This document shows, one piece after another, positions 1 to 9,110 of a stretch of 48,830 bases of DNA. The DNA is from Streptococcus saliviloxodontae (GTDB taxonomy: Bacteria; Bacillota; Bacilli; Lactobacillales; Streptococcaceae). Position 1 is the first letter of the stretch. Every line of letters begins with the position of its first letter. Under the pieces are notes generated by a model. The model saw only the letters and a list, made by a program, of their open reading frames with translations. It did not search any database and was not told the origin of the DNA. The stretch spans positions 1 through 48,830 of the forward strand of contig NZ_JAFBEI010000015.1 of the NCBI RefSeq assembly GCF_016908655.1, written 5' to 3'. The position numbers and the translations under genes are program-made.

Positions 1-1
1 T

Positions 2-88
2 TTCATTATAAGTCATGTGGGACTTTTTGCATACCGTCAAAAAGCCCTACAATATCTGAATGAGATTTACCCACTACAGAAATTATAG
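2..88 (+). CDS. 3' end of an unidentified upstream gene (partial)
   Basis: One frame is open from the window edge to a TAG at 86-88 and encodes 28 C-terminal residues ending in YPLQKL. The fragment begins with a short hydrophobic stretch and ends in a basic/aromatic tail, so it could close a membrane protein, but it is too short to identify. It does not resemble the RmlD end that I would expect upstream of rgpA in related loci. The other frames contain early stops. It lies about 80 bases upstream of rgpA and before the rgpA promoter, so it is likely a separate transcription unit. Confidence 0.4.
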   Translation, partial: FIISHVGLFAYRQKALQYLNEIYPLQKL

Positions 89-100
89 AGCCCTTTTATT

Positions 101-131
101 TTGCCCATTATAGTTAGAAATATGTTATAAT
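101..131 (+). promoter_or_regulatory. Promoter of the rgp polysaccharide operon
   Basis: TTGCCC (101-106) lies 19 bases before a consensus TATAAT (126-131), which carries an extended -10 TG at 123-124. This is the only good promoter upstream of the GTG start of rgpA, and all downstream rgp genes overlap or are a few bases apart, so it probably drives the whole cluster. Confidence 0.6.
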
Positions 132-167
132 AAATAGTGATTGTATGTTTAGAATGGGGTGTAGACC

Positions 168-1322
168 GTGCGTCATGTATTTATTATCGGAAGTCGAGGG
201 CTTCCTGCTAAGTATGGAGGATTTGAGACTTTTGTAGAAGAACTAGTCAGCAATCAATCCTCTCGTGAGATTCAGTACCATGTTGCTTGCTTGAGTGACA
301 CAGAGCACGGAACACACTTCTCCTACAAAGGCGTTGATTGCTTCAATGTCAAGGCTCTCTCCTTGGGACCGGCGCGTGTCATTGCTTATGATATGCAGGC
401 ATTAAGGCTAGCTTTTTCTTACATTGAAGCTGAAAACATTGAAAAACCTATTTTTTATATTTTAGGAAATACTATTGGCGCTTTCATGGGACCTTTTGCG
501 CGTAAAATCAAGCATCTTGGTGGAAAATTCTACATCAATCCAGATGGCTTAGAATGGAAACGCAGTAAGTGGTCTCGCCCAGTCCAAGCTTATTTGAAAT
601 ATGCTGAAAAGATGATGACTAAAACAGCTGATTTGGTGATTTCGGATAATATCGGGATTGAAAACTATATCAGAGAAACTTACCCTTGGTCTAAGACGAC
701 ATTTATCGCCTACGGAACAGACCTCAGTGCCTCTAGTTTATCATCACAAGATGAGCGTGTACGTGCGTTTTTTGATAACTGTCAGAGCCTTGAAAAAGGC
801 TATTACCTTCTTGTAGGACGTTTTGTTCCTGAGAATAACTATGAAACAGTTATTAAAGAGTTCATGGCGTCAAAAACGAAGCGAGACTTAATTATTATTT
901 GTAATCACGAAGGTAATGCTTATTTTGATAGTTTGAAAGAAGCAACGGGTTTTGAGTCTGATCCAAGAATTAAGTTTGTGGGAACTGTTTACGATAGGGA
1001 CTTGCTAACCTACATTAGACAAGAAGCTTTTGCTTATATTCACGGTCATGAAGTGGGAGGGACCAATCCTGGCTTACTAGAAGCCCTAGCACACACAGAT
1101 CTTAACCTGGTTCTTGGAGTTGATTTTAATCAGCAGGTGGCTCAGAAAACAGCCCTTTATTGGACGAAAAAAGAGGGCTCACTTGCTAAACTTCTAGATC
1201 AAAAAGATCAAGAATCGGATTTTAGTCAGTTAGGACAAGAAGCCCATCAGCATATGACAGCCAATTATACTTGGCAAAAAATTGTAGCAGAATATGAGGA
1301 ATTATTTTTGAATGAAAGTTAA
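168..1322 (+). CDS. rgpA: Rhamnosyltransferase RgpA (GacB type)
   Basis: Glycosyltransferase of 384 aa. The N-terminus, HVFIIGSRGLPAKYGGFET, is the hallmark of the RgpA/GacB family (DUF1972 plus GT4-like domain). This family adds the first rhamnose from dTDP-rhamnose to lipid-linked GlcNAc on the cytoplasmic face of the membrane, starting the rhamnose-rich cell-wall polysaccharide. The C-terminal half carries a GT4-type donor-site segment around HEVGGTNPGLLEALA (about residues 291-305). The start is GTG at 168; no in-frame ATG lies nearby and the N-terminal motif requires this start. The stop overlaps the rgpB start by 11 bases. Length and order match other streptococcal rgp clusters. Confidence 0.93.
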   Translation: MRHVFIIGSRGLPAKYGGFETFVEELVSNQSSREIQYHVACLSDTEHGTHFSYKGVDCFNVKALSLGPARVIAYDMQALRLAFSYIEAENIEKPIFYILGNTIGAFMGPFARKIKHLGGKFYINPDGLEWKRSKWSRPVQAYLKYAEKMMTKTADLVISDNIGIENYIRETYPWSKTTFIAYGTDLSASSLSSQDERVRAFFDNCQSLEKGYYLLVGRFVPENNYETVIKEFMASKTKRDLIIICNHEGNAYFDSLKEATGFESDPRIKFVGTVYDRDLLTYIRQEAFAYIHGHEVGGTNPGLLEALAHTDLNLVLGVDFNQQVAQKTALYWTKKEGSLAKLLDQKDQESDFSQLGQEAHQHMTANYTWQKIVAEYEELFLNES

Positions 1323-2244
1323 CATTCTTCTGTCCACCTATAATGGAGAGCAGTTTTTAGCAGAACAGATTAAGAGTATTCAGGCGCAGACCTTTACAGG
1401 TTGGCAATTGTATATTCGAGATGATGGTTCTGTAGATAAGACCCCAGAGATAATTCATTCTTTTGTAGCTGAGGATGAGCGTATTCATTTCATTAATGCG
1501 ACGAATCGTGAAAACTATGGGGTCATCAAAAATTTCTTTACTCTTTTAAAATACCAATCAGCAGATTTTTACTTTTTTTCTGACCAGGATGATATTTGGT
1601 TGGAGCATAAACTAGAACTTTGCCTTGATCGTATTCAGAGGGAAAGGCAGGACCAACCTTTGTTGGTTTATACAGATTTGACTGTAGTTGATCAGGATTT
1701 GACTGTAATCAACGAAAGTATGGTTCGCACCCAATCACATCATGCTAACACACAACTAGTTGAGGAAATCACTGAGAATACGGTCACTGGAGGTACTGCG
1801 CTAATCAATCACAGTCTTGCAGAACAATGGACTTCTTATGAAGGTTTATTGATGCACGACTGGTATTTAGCCTTGATCGCTGCAGCTATGGGGAAATTGA
1901 TCTATATCGATGAACCGACAGAGTTGTATCGTCAACATGATGCTAATGTTTTGGGAGCAAGAACCTGGTCAAAACGGATGAAAAACTGGCTGGCTCCCCA
2001 TAAATTGATTGCCAAGTATTGGTGGCTTATTCAATCAAGTCAGCAACAAGCGAGTGCTTTATTAAGCTTGGAACTACCAAGTGAGCATCGTGAGCTGGTT
2101 GAAGCTTTTGTGATGATTATGGATCAGCCTCTGCTCAAGCGTCTTGCAATGTTAAACAAATACGGTCTAAGAAAAAATCGCGCCTTCCATACGCTGGTTT
2201 TTAAGACCTTAATCATTACCAAATTTGGTTATAGGAGAAAATAA
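1312..2244 (+). CDS. rgpB: Rhamnosyltransferase RgpB (GT2)
   Basis: GT-A fold glycosyltransferase of 310 aa. It begins VNILLSTYNGEQFLAEQI, the typical nucleotide-sugar binding start of GT2 enzymes, has IRDDGSVDKT near residue 40 and a DxD-type SDQDDIW near residue 90. In the S. mutans and group A streptococcus pathways RgpB/GacC adds rhamnose to the growing lipid-linked polyrhamnose chain; that specific role is taken from the family and gene position. It overlaps rgpA by 11 bases and is followed two bases later by rgpC, so translation is probably coupled. Confidence 0.92.
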   Translation: MKVNILLSTYNGEQFLAEQIKSIQAQTFTGWQLYIRDDGSVDKTPEIIHSFVAEDERIHFINATNRENYGVIKNFFTLLKYQSADFYFFSDQDDIWLEHKLELCLDRIQRERQDQPLLVYTDLTVVDQDLTVINESMVRTQSHHANTQLVEEITENTVTGGTALINHSLAEQWTSYEGLLMHDWYLALIAAAMGKLIYIDEPTELYRQHDANVLGARTWSKRMKNWLAPHKLIAKYWWLIQSSQQQASALLSLELPSEHRELVEAFVMIMDQPLLKRLAMLNKYGLRKNRAFHTLVFKTLIITKFGYRRK

Positions 2245-2246
2245 AA

Positions 2247-3050
2247 ATGGATTTATTTAGCAAAAAAAATCGTATTTTGTTAAAAGAATTGATTAAAACC
2301 GATTTTAAACTGCGTTATCAAGGGAGTGTGATTGGCTATCTGTGGTCAATTCTTAAACCGATGATGATGTTTGCCATTATGTATGTGGTTTTCATTCGTT
2401 TTCTACGTTTAGGAGGAGATGTTCCGCACTTTCCAGTAGCTCTCTTACTTGCCAATGTTGTCTGGTCTTTCTTTTCTGAGGCGACATCTATGGGGATGGT
2501 TTCCATTGTTACTCGAGGCGACTTGTTGCGTAAATTGAGCTTTTCAAAACATATCATTGTTCTATCAGCTATTTGCGGAGCCATGATTAACTTTGGGATT
2601 AACCTTCTTGTTGTTCTTTTATTCTCAGTGATCAATGGTGCAGTGAGCTCATGGCAAGCGATTTTTGCCTTACCGCTTTTCTTTGAACTTTTTGTTTTGG
2701 CATTTGGTGTAGCCTTGATTTTAGCAACACTCTTTGTTAAGTTTCGTGATATGAACCAAATCTGGGAAGTCTTTATGCAGGCAGGGATGTATGCCACACC
2801 CATTATTTACCCGATTAGTTTTGTATCAGAAAAAAGTTTATTAGCAGCGAAAGTGATGATGCTTAATCCTTTAGCTCAAATCATTCAAGATTTACGTTAT
2901 ATTTTGATTGATCCAGCTAATACACCTGTTTGGAAAATGTCAACTCACGTTTGGTATATTGCTATTCCTTACGTGTTACCTTTTCTTATTTTAGGAATTG
3001 GGCTTGCTATTTTTAATCGTAGTGCTAAGAGATTTGCGGAGATTATCTAA
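2247..3050 (+). CDS. rgpC: Polysaccharide ABC exporter permease RgpC
   Basis: Integral membrane protein of 267 aa with about six hydrophobic segments. It belongs to the ABC-2 permease family that moves lipid-linked O-antigen or rhamnan chains across the membrane. The N-terminal DFKLRYQGSVIGYLWSILKP motif and MYATPIIYPIS near residue 183 are characteristic of Wzm/RgpC/TagG proteins. The ATPase partner RgpD starts at the last base of the rgpC stop codon. The pair replaces a Wzx flippase for the rhamnan backbone. Confidence 0.93.
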   Translation: MDLFSKKNRILLKELIKTDFKLRYQGSVIGYLWSILKPMMMFAIMYVVFIRFLRLGGDVPHFPVALLLANVVWSFFSEATSMGMVSIVTRGDLLRKLSFSKHIIVLSAICGAMINFGINLLVVLLFSVINGAVSSWQAIFALPLFFELFVLAFGVALILATLFVKFRDMNQIWEVFMQAGMYATPIIYPISFVSEKSLLAAKVMMLNPLAQIIQDLRYILIDPANTPVWKMSTHVWYIAIPYVLPFLILGIGLAIFNRSAKRFAEII

Positions 3051-4276
3051 TGACAGAAAAACAGATTGCAGTAAAAGTAGACCATGTCAGTAAGTTTTTC
3101 CGTTTACCTACGGAGGCAACTAACAGTTTGCGTACAGCCATGGTTAATCGCTTTAAAGGGATCAAGGGATATAAAGAACAACATGTTCTGAAAGATATTT
3201 CCTTTGATGTTTATAAAGGAGACTTCTTTGGAATTGTTGGGCGTAATGGTTCTGGGAAATCAACCTTGTTGAAAATCATTTCACAGATTTATGTTCCTGA
3301 ACAAGGTGCAGTGACTATCGATGGTAAACTGGTTTCCTTTATCGAGTTAGGCGTAGGTTTCAACCCCGAATTGACTGGTCGTGAGAATGTTTACATGAAC
3401 GGTGCTATGCTTGGGTTTACAACTGAAGAAATCGACGGTATGTATGATGATATCGTTGAATTTGCAGAGCTTGAAGAGTTTATGAATCAAAAACTCAAGA
3501 ACTATTCAAGTGGGATGCAGGTGCGTCTTGCTTTCTCAGTTGCCATTAAGGCTCAAGGTGATGTCCTTATTCTAGATGAGGTCTTGGCTGTTGGTGATGA
3601 GGCCTTTCAACGTAAGTGTAACGATTACTTTATGGAACGTAAAGAATCAGGGAAGACAACGATTTTGGTTACCCACGATATGGGTGCCGTTAAGAAGTAT
3701 TGTAACCGAGCTGTCCTTATTGAAAATGGTTATGTAAAAGCCTACGGAGAACCTTTCAATGTAGCTAACCAGTATAGTTTTGATAATACTGAGCAAGTCT
3801 CTGACAGCAAAGAAGAGGTACAGGAATCTTCAGAAGAAGAGGTTAAAGAAGCGGTTATTTATGCTGAAAATCTCAACGTTGAACTCTTGTCACCAAATCG
3901 TACGACACCAAAAGAGAAGATTCGTTTCCGCCTAACCTATGATGTCTTAGAAGACATTAAGACTTATGTCGCCTTATCTTTGACTGATATTGATCGTAAT
4001 ATCTGGGTTTACAATGACAACTCAATGGATTATCCAAGTCAAGGCAAAGGACGCAAAGAAGTTGTTTACGAGTGTGATATCGCACATTTAAATGATATTA
4101 AGTTGAAATTGGAAGTAACAGTTCGTGACGAAGCTGGACAAATGTTGGCTTTCTCAGATGCAGCTAAGACACCGATTATTTTAGTTAGTCGTGATGACAT
4201 TGCTGCTTCTGATAAGTCTGCACTTGATTCTGCCAGCGGTTTGTACCAGCGAAATGGAAGCTGGGAGTTTAGCTAG
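3050..4276 (+). CDS. rgpD: Polysaccharide ABC exporter ATPase RgpD
   Basis: ATP-binding protein of 408 aa and partner of RgpC. Walker A GRNGSGKST lies at residues 64-72, the ABC signature YSSGMQ at about 147 and Walker B LILDEV at about 172. The nucleotide-binding domain fills roughly the first 240 residues. An acidic linker (SKEEVQESSEEEVKE) follows, then a C-terminal beta-rich domain of about 130 residues similar in position to the Wzt carbohydrate-binding domain, which in that family recognises the exported glycan. It begins one base inside the rgpC stop codon. Confidence 0.93.
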   Translation: MTEKQIAVKVDHVSKFFRLPTEATNSLRTAMVNRFKGIKGYKEQHVLKDISFDVYKGDFFGIVGRNGSGKSTLLKIISQIYVPEQGAVTIDGKLVSFIELGVGFNPELTGRENVYMNGAMLGFTTEEIDGMYDDIVEFAELEEFMNQKLKNYSSGMQVRLAFSVAIKAQGDVLILDEVLAVGDEAFQRKCNDYFMERKESGKTTILVTHDMGAVKKYCNRAVLIENGYVKAYGEPFNVANQYSFDNTEQVSDSKEEVQESSEEEVKEAVIYAENLNVELLSPNRTTPKEKIRFRLTYDVLEDIKTYVALSLTDIDRNIWVYNDNSMDYPSQGKGRKEVVYECDIAHLNDIKLKLEVTVRDEAGQMLAFSDAAKTPIILVSRDDIAASDKSALDSASGLYQRNGSWEFS

Positions 4277-4297
4277 AGAAACAAAGAGGGAATGAGG

Positions 4298-5692
4298 ATG
4301 ACAGTATCAATTATTTGTACCAACTATAATAAGGGAGACTGGATTGCAGATGCAATCGATAGTTTTTTAGCACAAGAAACGCATTTTGAAGTTGAGATTA
4401 TTATTGTTGATGATGCGTCGTCCGACCAATCGCCAGATATTATAAGAGATTATGCTGAACGCTACCCTGATAAAATCCGAGCTTTTTTCAATCGTGAAAA
4501 TCAAGGGATTACAAAAACTTGGGTGGCGATTTGTAAAGAAGCAACAGGGGATTACATCGCACGTTGTGATGGTGATGACTACTGGATTGACCCTAAAAAA
4601 CTAGAGAAGCAAGTGGCTCTTTTAGAGAAAAATTCCGAGTCAAAATGGTCTAACACGGAATTTGATATGGTCACTTCTACCGGACAGGTCACTCAGGCTA
4701 AAGCCTTTGAGAACAAGGTTCTTCCGCTGATTACAAGCTATGAAGAAATGCTGGCCCTAAAAGGAATGACCATGGCATCAACTTGGCTAGTTGAAAGAGA
4801 GCTCATGCTAGAAGTCAATGAGTCGATTTCTCTAGATGCTATTGACGATACTTTTGATCTTCAATTAGAGTTGTTCAAGAGAACGCAGCTTAGCTTTTTA
4901 CCAGATTCGACGACTGTTTATCGTATGGATCCAGAGTCAGACTCAAGAACACTCAATGTAGCTCGTTTGGAAAATCGTTTTGATCGCTTGAGGGATACTC
5001 AGTTAGCCTATCTTAAAAAGTATCCTAATACTGATTTTGCTAAGGTCTTGGAAAAACTCTTACCTCAACATAATGAATTTGAAAAACGCTTAGCCCTCTC
5101 ACATTTACCAAACGCTTATCTGACTGGGCAATTCATCACGGTTTATATTGCAGATGAGAAAGGAAATTTTTCAGAAGAGGATGCTCGTCATTTCCCTGTT
5201 CAAACCAAAGGTTCTCTAGAAATAGAGCTCCCTGAACAAGTAGATTTAGTGCGTATTGATATGACAGAGCTTCCCAGTTATTTCAAAAGCTTACGCTTGA
5301 TTAACGTGGACTATCAGACTCAGATTCTACCCAAACACACATCAGGGGTTATTATCGGTGACCAGTATTACTTTGGGCATCACGACCCTCAATTGTATTT
5401 TGATATTGCGTCATTTAAATCCAAACGATTTGTTTTGGATTATGAGTTGTACGATGTCACAGACGTCACTAGTCAAGATAATTTTGTTGCTCAATTAACT
5501 GCTCAACTCAGTGACTATGAGACTCTATATCGTGAACACAGTCAGTTAATGAGACAGGCCCAGCATTTTGAACAAGAAAGTCAAGCCTATAAACAACAAC
5601 TTGAAGAAATGGTTGTTCGCTATAATTCAGTTACACACTCAAGACGATGGACAATTCCAACTAAACTAATAAATTTCTTTAGGAGAAAATAA
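4298..5692 (+). CDS. rgpE: Glycosyltransferase RgpE (GT2)
   Basis: GT2 enzyme with N-terminal VSIICTNYNKGDWIADAI, VDDASSD near residue 40 and CDGDDYW, the DxD metal/nucleotide-sugar motif, near residue 93. In S. mutans RgpE is required for the glucose side chain; in group A streptococcus the equivalent GacF acts on the backbone, so the exact sugar here is open. An ATG six bases upstream (4292) is in frame, but the AGAGGG at 4285-4290 sits only one base from it and seven from 4298, so 4298 is preferred. The last 80 residues contain a Gln-rich probable coiled coil. It abuts rgpF. Confidence 0.88.
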   Translation: MTVSIICTNYNKGDWIADAIDSFLAQETHFEVEIIIVDDASSDQSPDIIRDYAERYPDKIRAFFNRENQGITKTWVAICKEATGDYIARCDGDDYWIDPKKLEKQVALLEKNSESKWSNTEFDMVTSTGQVTQAKAFENKVLPLITSYEEMLALKGMTMASTWLVERELMLEVNESISLDAIDDTFDLQLELFKRTQLSFLPDSTTVYRMDPESDSRTLNVARLENRFDRLRDTQLAYLKKYPNTDFAKVLEKLLPQHNEFEKRLALSHLPNAYLTGQFITVYIADEKGNFSEEDARHFPVQTKGSLEIELPEQVDLVRIDMTELPSYFKSLRLINVDYQTQILPKHTSGVIIGDQYYFGHHDPQLYFDIASFKSKRFVLDYELYDVTDVTSQDNFVAQLTAQLSDYETLYREHSQLMRQAQHFEQESQAYKQQLEEMVVRYNSVTHSRRWTIPTKLINFFRRK

Positions 5693-7464
5693 TGAAGCGT
5701 TTGCTTTTATATGTACATTTTAATAAATACAATCGAATCAGTCAGCATGTTTTATATCAGCTAGAAGAGATGCGACCGTTATTTAGTAAGATTGTTTTCA
5801 TTTCAAATAGCTTACTGTCAGCAGAAGATCAAGGGCTTCTTCGAGATAAAGGTCTCATGGATGACTTTATTCAACGTGAAAATAAAGGATTTGACTTTGC
5901 TGCTTGGCGTGACGGAATGATTCATATTGGTTTTGATCAAGTGGTTAGCTATGATTCTGTAACAGTGATGAACGATACTTGTTTTGGTCCTCTATGGGAT
6001 TTAGCACCTCTTTATCACCGTTTTGAGTCTGATAAAAAGGTTGATTTTTGGGGAATGACCAATAACCGAGAAACGTCAAAATCGAGACAAACACAGGGCT
6101 TTAGAGAACATCTTCAATCCTATTTTATGTCCTTTAAAGCGACAGCATTGACGAGTCAAGCATTTAAAACCTTCTGGCTCAATATCAAAGACTTTGATAA
6201 TGTTCAAGATGTCATTAACCATTATGAGACACAGGTGACAACAACTTTGTTAGATGCGGGCTACCACTATAAAGCTGTGTTTGATACGACTAAGGAGGAT
6301 GCTAGTCATTTACTCCATGCTGACTTTTCTTACTATCATCCGACAGCCATCTTGGATCATCGAGTACCATTTATCAAAGTTAAGACGATTGATGCTAATC
6401 AGCACATCACACCTTACCTGTTGAATCATATTGAAAGCATCTCTTCTTACCCAGTTGATCTTATTGTTAGTCATATGTCGGATATTAACTATCCTGATTT
6501 TAAGTACCTTTTGGGACGAAAATATCTTGATAAGACAGTACTCACATCAGAGATTGATGGGAAAGTAGCAGTTCATTTGCATGTGTTTTATGTCGACTTG
6601 CTTCAAGATTTTCTAGATGCCTTTCATAAGAGTTTTCACTTCAAGTATGACCTTTTTATCACAACAGATAGTCTTGAAAAACAAGCTGATATTGAAGGGA
6701 TACTGATTGAAAATCAGTTAACGTCACGAGTTTTTGTAACAGGAAATGTTGGTCGTGATGTCCTCCCAATGTTGAAACTGAAGGATTACTTATTAGAGTA
6801 CGACTACGTGGGCCATTTCCACACCAAGAAATCTAAAGAAGCTGATTTTTGGGCAGGTGAGTCCTGGCGTAAGGAGCTGATTGAGATGTTGATCAATCCA
6901 GCAGATACTATCCTGACGTCGATGGAAAAGCAAGAAAACTTAGGGTTAGTGATTGCTGATATTCCAACTTTTTTCCGCTATAATAAGATTGTTGATGCAT
7001 GGAATGAACATGAAATCGCTCCTGAAATGAACGACCTTTGGGAAAAGATGAAGATGACAAAACCGATTGATTTTGGTCACCTTCATACCTTTGTCATGAG
7101 CTATGGAACATATGTTTGGTTTAAATACGATGCCTTAGCCCCTCTCTTTGAACTTAACCTGTCAGAAGAAGAGGTACCAGCAGAGCCATTGCCACAAAAC
7201 TCGATTCTACATGCAATCGAGCGTTTGTTGGTTTACATTGCTTGGGATAGGCACTATGACTTCCGAATTTCACAAAATCCAATTGCTTTGACACCATTTA
7301 TCGACAATAAATTGCTCAATGAGCGTGGAGATTCAGCTCCACATACCTTTGTCGATTTTAATCATTTAGGAGGGATCAAAGGGGCGCTTAAATATATTGT
7401 AATCGGTCCAGCTAGGGCTATTAAGTATATTGTGAAACGTTCTTTAGAGAAAATTAAGTCATGA
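5692..7464 (+). CDS. rgpF: Rhamnan synthesis protein RgpF
   Basis: Protein of 590 aa of the rhamnan synthesis F family. Conserved features are ENKGFDFAAWRDGM near residue 65, VTGNVGRDVLPML near residue 350 and YVGHFHTKKS near residue 372. RgpF-type enzymes extend the polyrhamnose backbone on the lipid carrier in the cytoplasm; the number of sugars added is known only from relatives. It shares one base with rgpE and overlaps the next gene by four bases, which fits translational coupling. A basic C-terminal tail (KRSLEKIKS) may hold it near the membrane. Confidence 0.92.
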   Translation: MKRLLLYVHFNKYNRISQHVLYQLEEMRPLFSKIVFISNSLLSAEDQGLLRDKGLMDDFIQRENKGFDFAAWRDGMIHIGFDQVVSYDSVTVMNDTCFGPLWDLAPLYHRFESDKKVDFWGMTNNRETSKSRQTQGFREHLQSYFMSFKATALTSQAFKTFWLNIKDFDNVQDVINHYETQVTTTLLDAGYHYKAVFDTTKEDASHLLHADFSYYHPTAILDHRVPFIKVKTIDANQHITPYLLNHIESISSYPVDLIVSHMSDINYPDFKYLLGRKYLDKTVLTSEIDGKVAVHLHVFYVDLLQDFLDAFHKSFHFKYDLFITTDSLEKQADIEGILIENQLTSRVFVTGNVGRDVLPMLKLKDYLLEYDYVGHFHTKKSKEADFWAGESWRKELIEMLINPADTILTSMEKQENLGLVIADIPTFFRYNKIVDAWNEHEIAPEMNDLWEKMKMTKPIDFGHLHTFVMSYGTYVWFKYDALAPLFELNLSEEEVPAEPLPQNSILHAIERLLVYIAWDRHYDFRISQNPIALTPFIDNKLLNERGDSAPHTFVDFNHLGGIKGALKYIVIGPARAIKYIVKRSLEKIKS

Positions 7465-9110
7465 ATCGTCATTTAAAACATAACAAGTGGAACCATTATT
7501 ATGAGTGGGTTAAAGACTATGCTCCTGAGATCATGCTAGGGCTCAAGTACCTTTTTCCTTTTATTCTCATTGTTCTTGCAGCTATTTCAATGGGGCAATT
7601 TTCATACTTTTTAGTGGGGCTCTTTGAATTAGCTAGCATCATTATTATCACTAATATTATTTTTACCAGACATGAGTTATGGGCTTACGTCTTCAACTGT
7701 TTAGCACTGTTAGTTTTCAATATACAGTTTTTTGTCCTTTATTTTGGAGGCTCCTTCGTTTCCTTGGTAATGCTAACGAATGTGGATTCTTTAGGTGCTC
7801 TGAGTGGGAAGATGCCTCTCTATCTCTTTGGTATCCTATTGATGTTAGCGGTAACTTTCCTGCCTATTATGGAACTAGAATTTCCATTTGAGCATGCAAA
7901 GATGCTGTCAGTAGTTGTTATTTGTGATCTTATTTTTACTCTTTTTGTTGGTAATGGTTACTCAGCGGCTTTTGGTGTTTTTGATATTTTTCAGCAGTAT
8001 GCTGATAACCGTCAGCTCCGTAACAAAATTGCTGATCAAGATAATGTTGCGAAAACTTTTTACCAATCAGGGATTCAGGATGCAGTAGCTAAACCAGACA
8101 GTCTCAAAGAGAAACCTAACGTCATTTTGATTTTTGTCGAAGGCTTGTCTCAGAATATTATTGACGACCGTCAGAAAATCATGCCCAACGTGGCTAAGTT
8201 GCAAGATCAATCTTTGCAATTTAAAAATTATTACAATCATACTTTTGCAACCTACCGTGGCTTGATTGGGCAGCTCTTTTCAGGTTATCAATTAGAAAAT
8301 TATGATAAAAATAATTTGGTATCAATGCAAAGCGTGTTTGCAAATCAAGGTTATCAGACGTCATTTATCAACACAGAACCTGAAAATACCCAATTTACAT
8401 CCTATTTGGAAAATTTAGGTTACAATAATGTCATTTCAGATTCTTCAAAAACAAGTGGTTCAGAGAATACCTTGTCTGACAAAGAAGCATTTGAAAAATT
8501 GTACAGCACTATTAGCGAACAAAATGCTAGCGGTCAACCATTCTTTACCACTATGTATACCTTTGGAACGCACATGTCCCTTGATTCCAGTGATAAGAAA
8601 TATGGTGATGGAAAGACACCTTTCCTAAACAAATTCTATAATTTTGATTACCAATTCAATGAATTTATGAAGAAATTCAACAGCAGTTCCTTGGCTGATA
8701 ATACCATGATTGTCTTCACGACAGACCATTCAACTTATATGGACAATGATTATTCAGAAGCCTTTCCTAATTATCAGCGTGACAATGGAGATGTCGATAA
8801 GATACCACTCTTTATCTACTACAAAGGAATAACACCACAAACCGTTGATGTGCAAGGACGCAATTCGTTAGATATGGCACCGACTATCTTTGATTACTTA
8901 GATATTTCAGCAAGTAATTATTTCTTAGGTGTGAGCCTCTTTATGCCGAAAGAAAATAATAATAATTATGATACTGTTTTTCATGATAATTCCAATTTGC
9001 TATCCACTGACGGAGCAGCGATAACATCATTGACAGAGAGTCAACAATCCATTATTGAAAATCAGTTGACCAAGTATTTTGCGGCAAAAGAGGAGGTTGT
9101 GAGCAAATGA
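7461..9110 (+). CDS. GacH/SccH-like polysaccharide glycerol-phosphate transferase (LtaS/sulfatase fold)
   Basis: Membrane protein of 549 aa with about five N-terminal membrane segments (residues ~25-180) and an outward-facing alkaline-phosphatase/sulfatase-type domain. The domain has NVILIFVEGLSQNI near residue 220, a candidate nucleophile Thr in HTFATYRGL near residue 267 and TTDHSTYMD near residue 420, matching the LtaS metal-site layout. In group A streptococcus and S. mutans the gene right after the rgp/gac transferases (gacH, sccH) decorates the polysaccharide with glycerol phosphate from phosphatidylglycerol. Position, length and topology suggest the same job here. It overlaps both neighbours. 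Confidence 0.8.
   Translation: MNRHLKHNKWNHYYEWVKDYAPEIMLGLKYLFPFILIVLAAISMGQFSYFLVGLFELASIIIITNIIFTRHELWAYVFNCLALLVFNIQFFVLYFGGSFVSLVMLTNVDSLGALSGKMPLYLFGILLMLAVTFLPIMELEFPFEHAKMLSVVVICDLIFTLFVGNGYSAAFGVFDIFQQYADNRQLRNKIADQDNVAKTFYQSGIQDAVAKPDSLKEKPNVILIFVEGLSQNIIDDRQKIMPNVAKLQDQSLQFKNYYNHTFATYRGLIGQLFSGYQLENYDKNNLVSMQSVFANQGYQTSFINTEPENTQFTSYLENLGYNNVISDSSKTSGSENTLSDKEAFEKLYSTISEQNASGQPFFTTMYTFGTHMSLDSSDKKYGDGKTPFLNKFYNFDYQFNEFMKKFNSSSLADNTMIVFTTDHSTYMDNDYSEAFPNYQRDNGDVDKIPLFIYYKGITPQTVDVQGRNSLDMAPTIFDYLDISASNYFLGVSLFMPKENNNNYDTVFHDNSNLLSTDGAAITSLTESQQSIIENQLTKYFAAKEEVVSK

Noticed and set aside
2336..2803. Minus-strand frame of 155 codons
   Set aside because: Entirely within rgpC on the other strand, with no ribosome-binding site.
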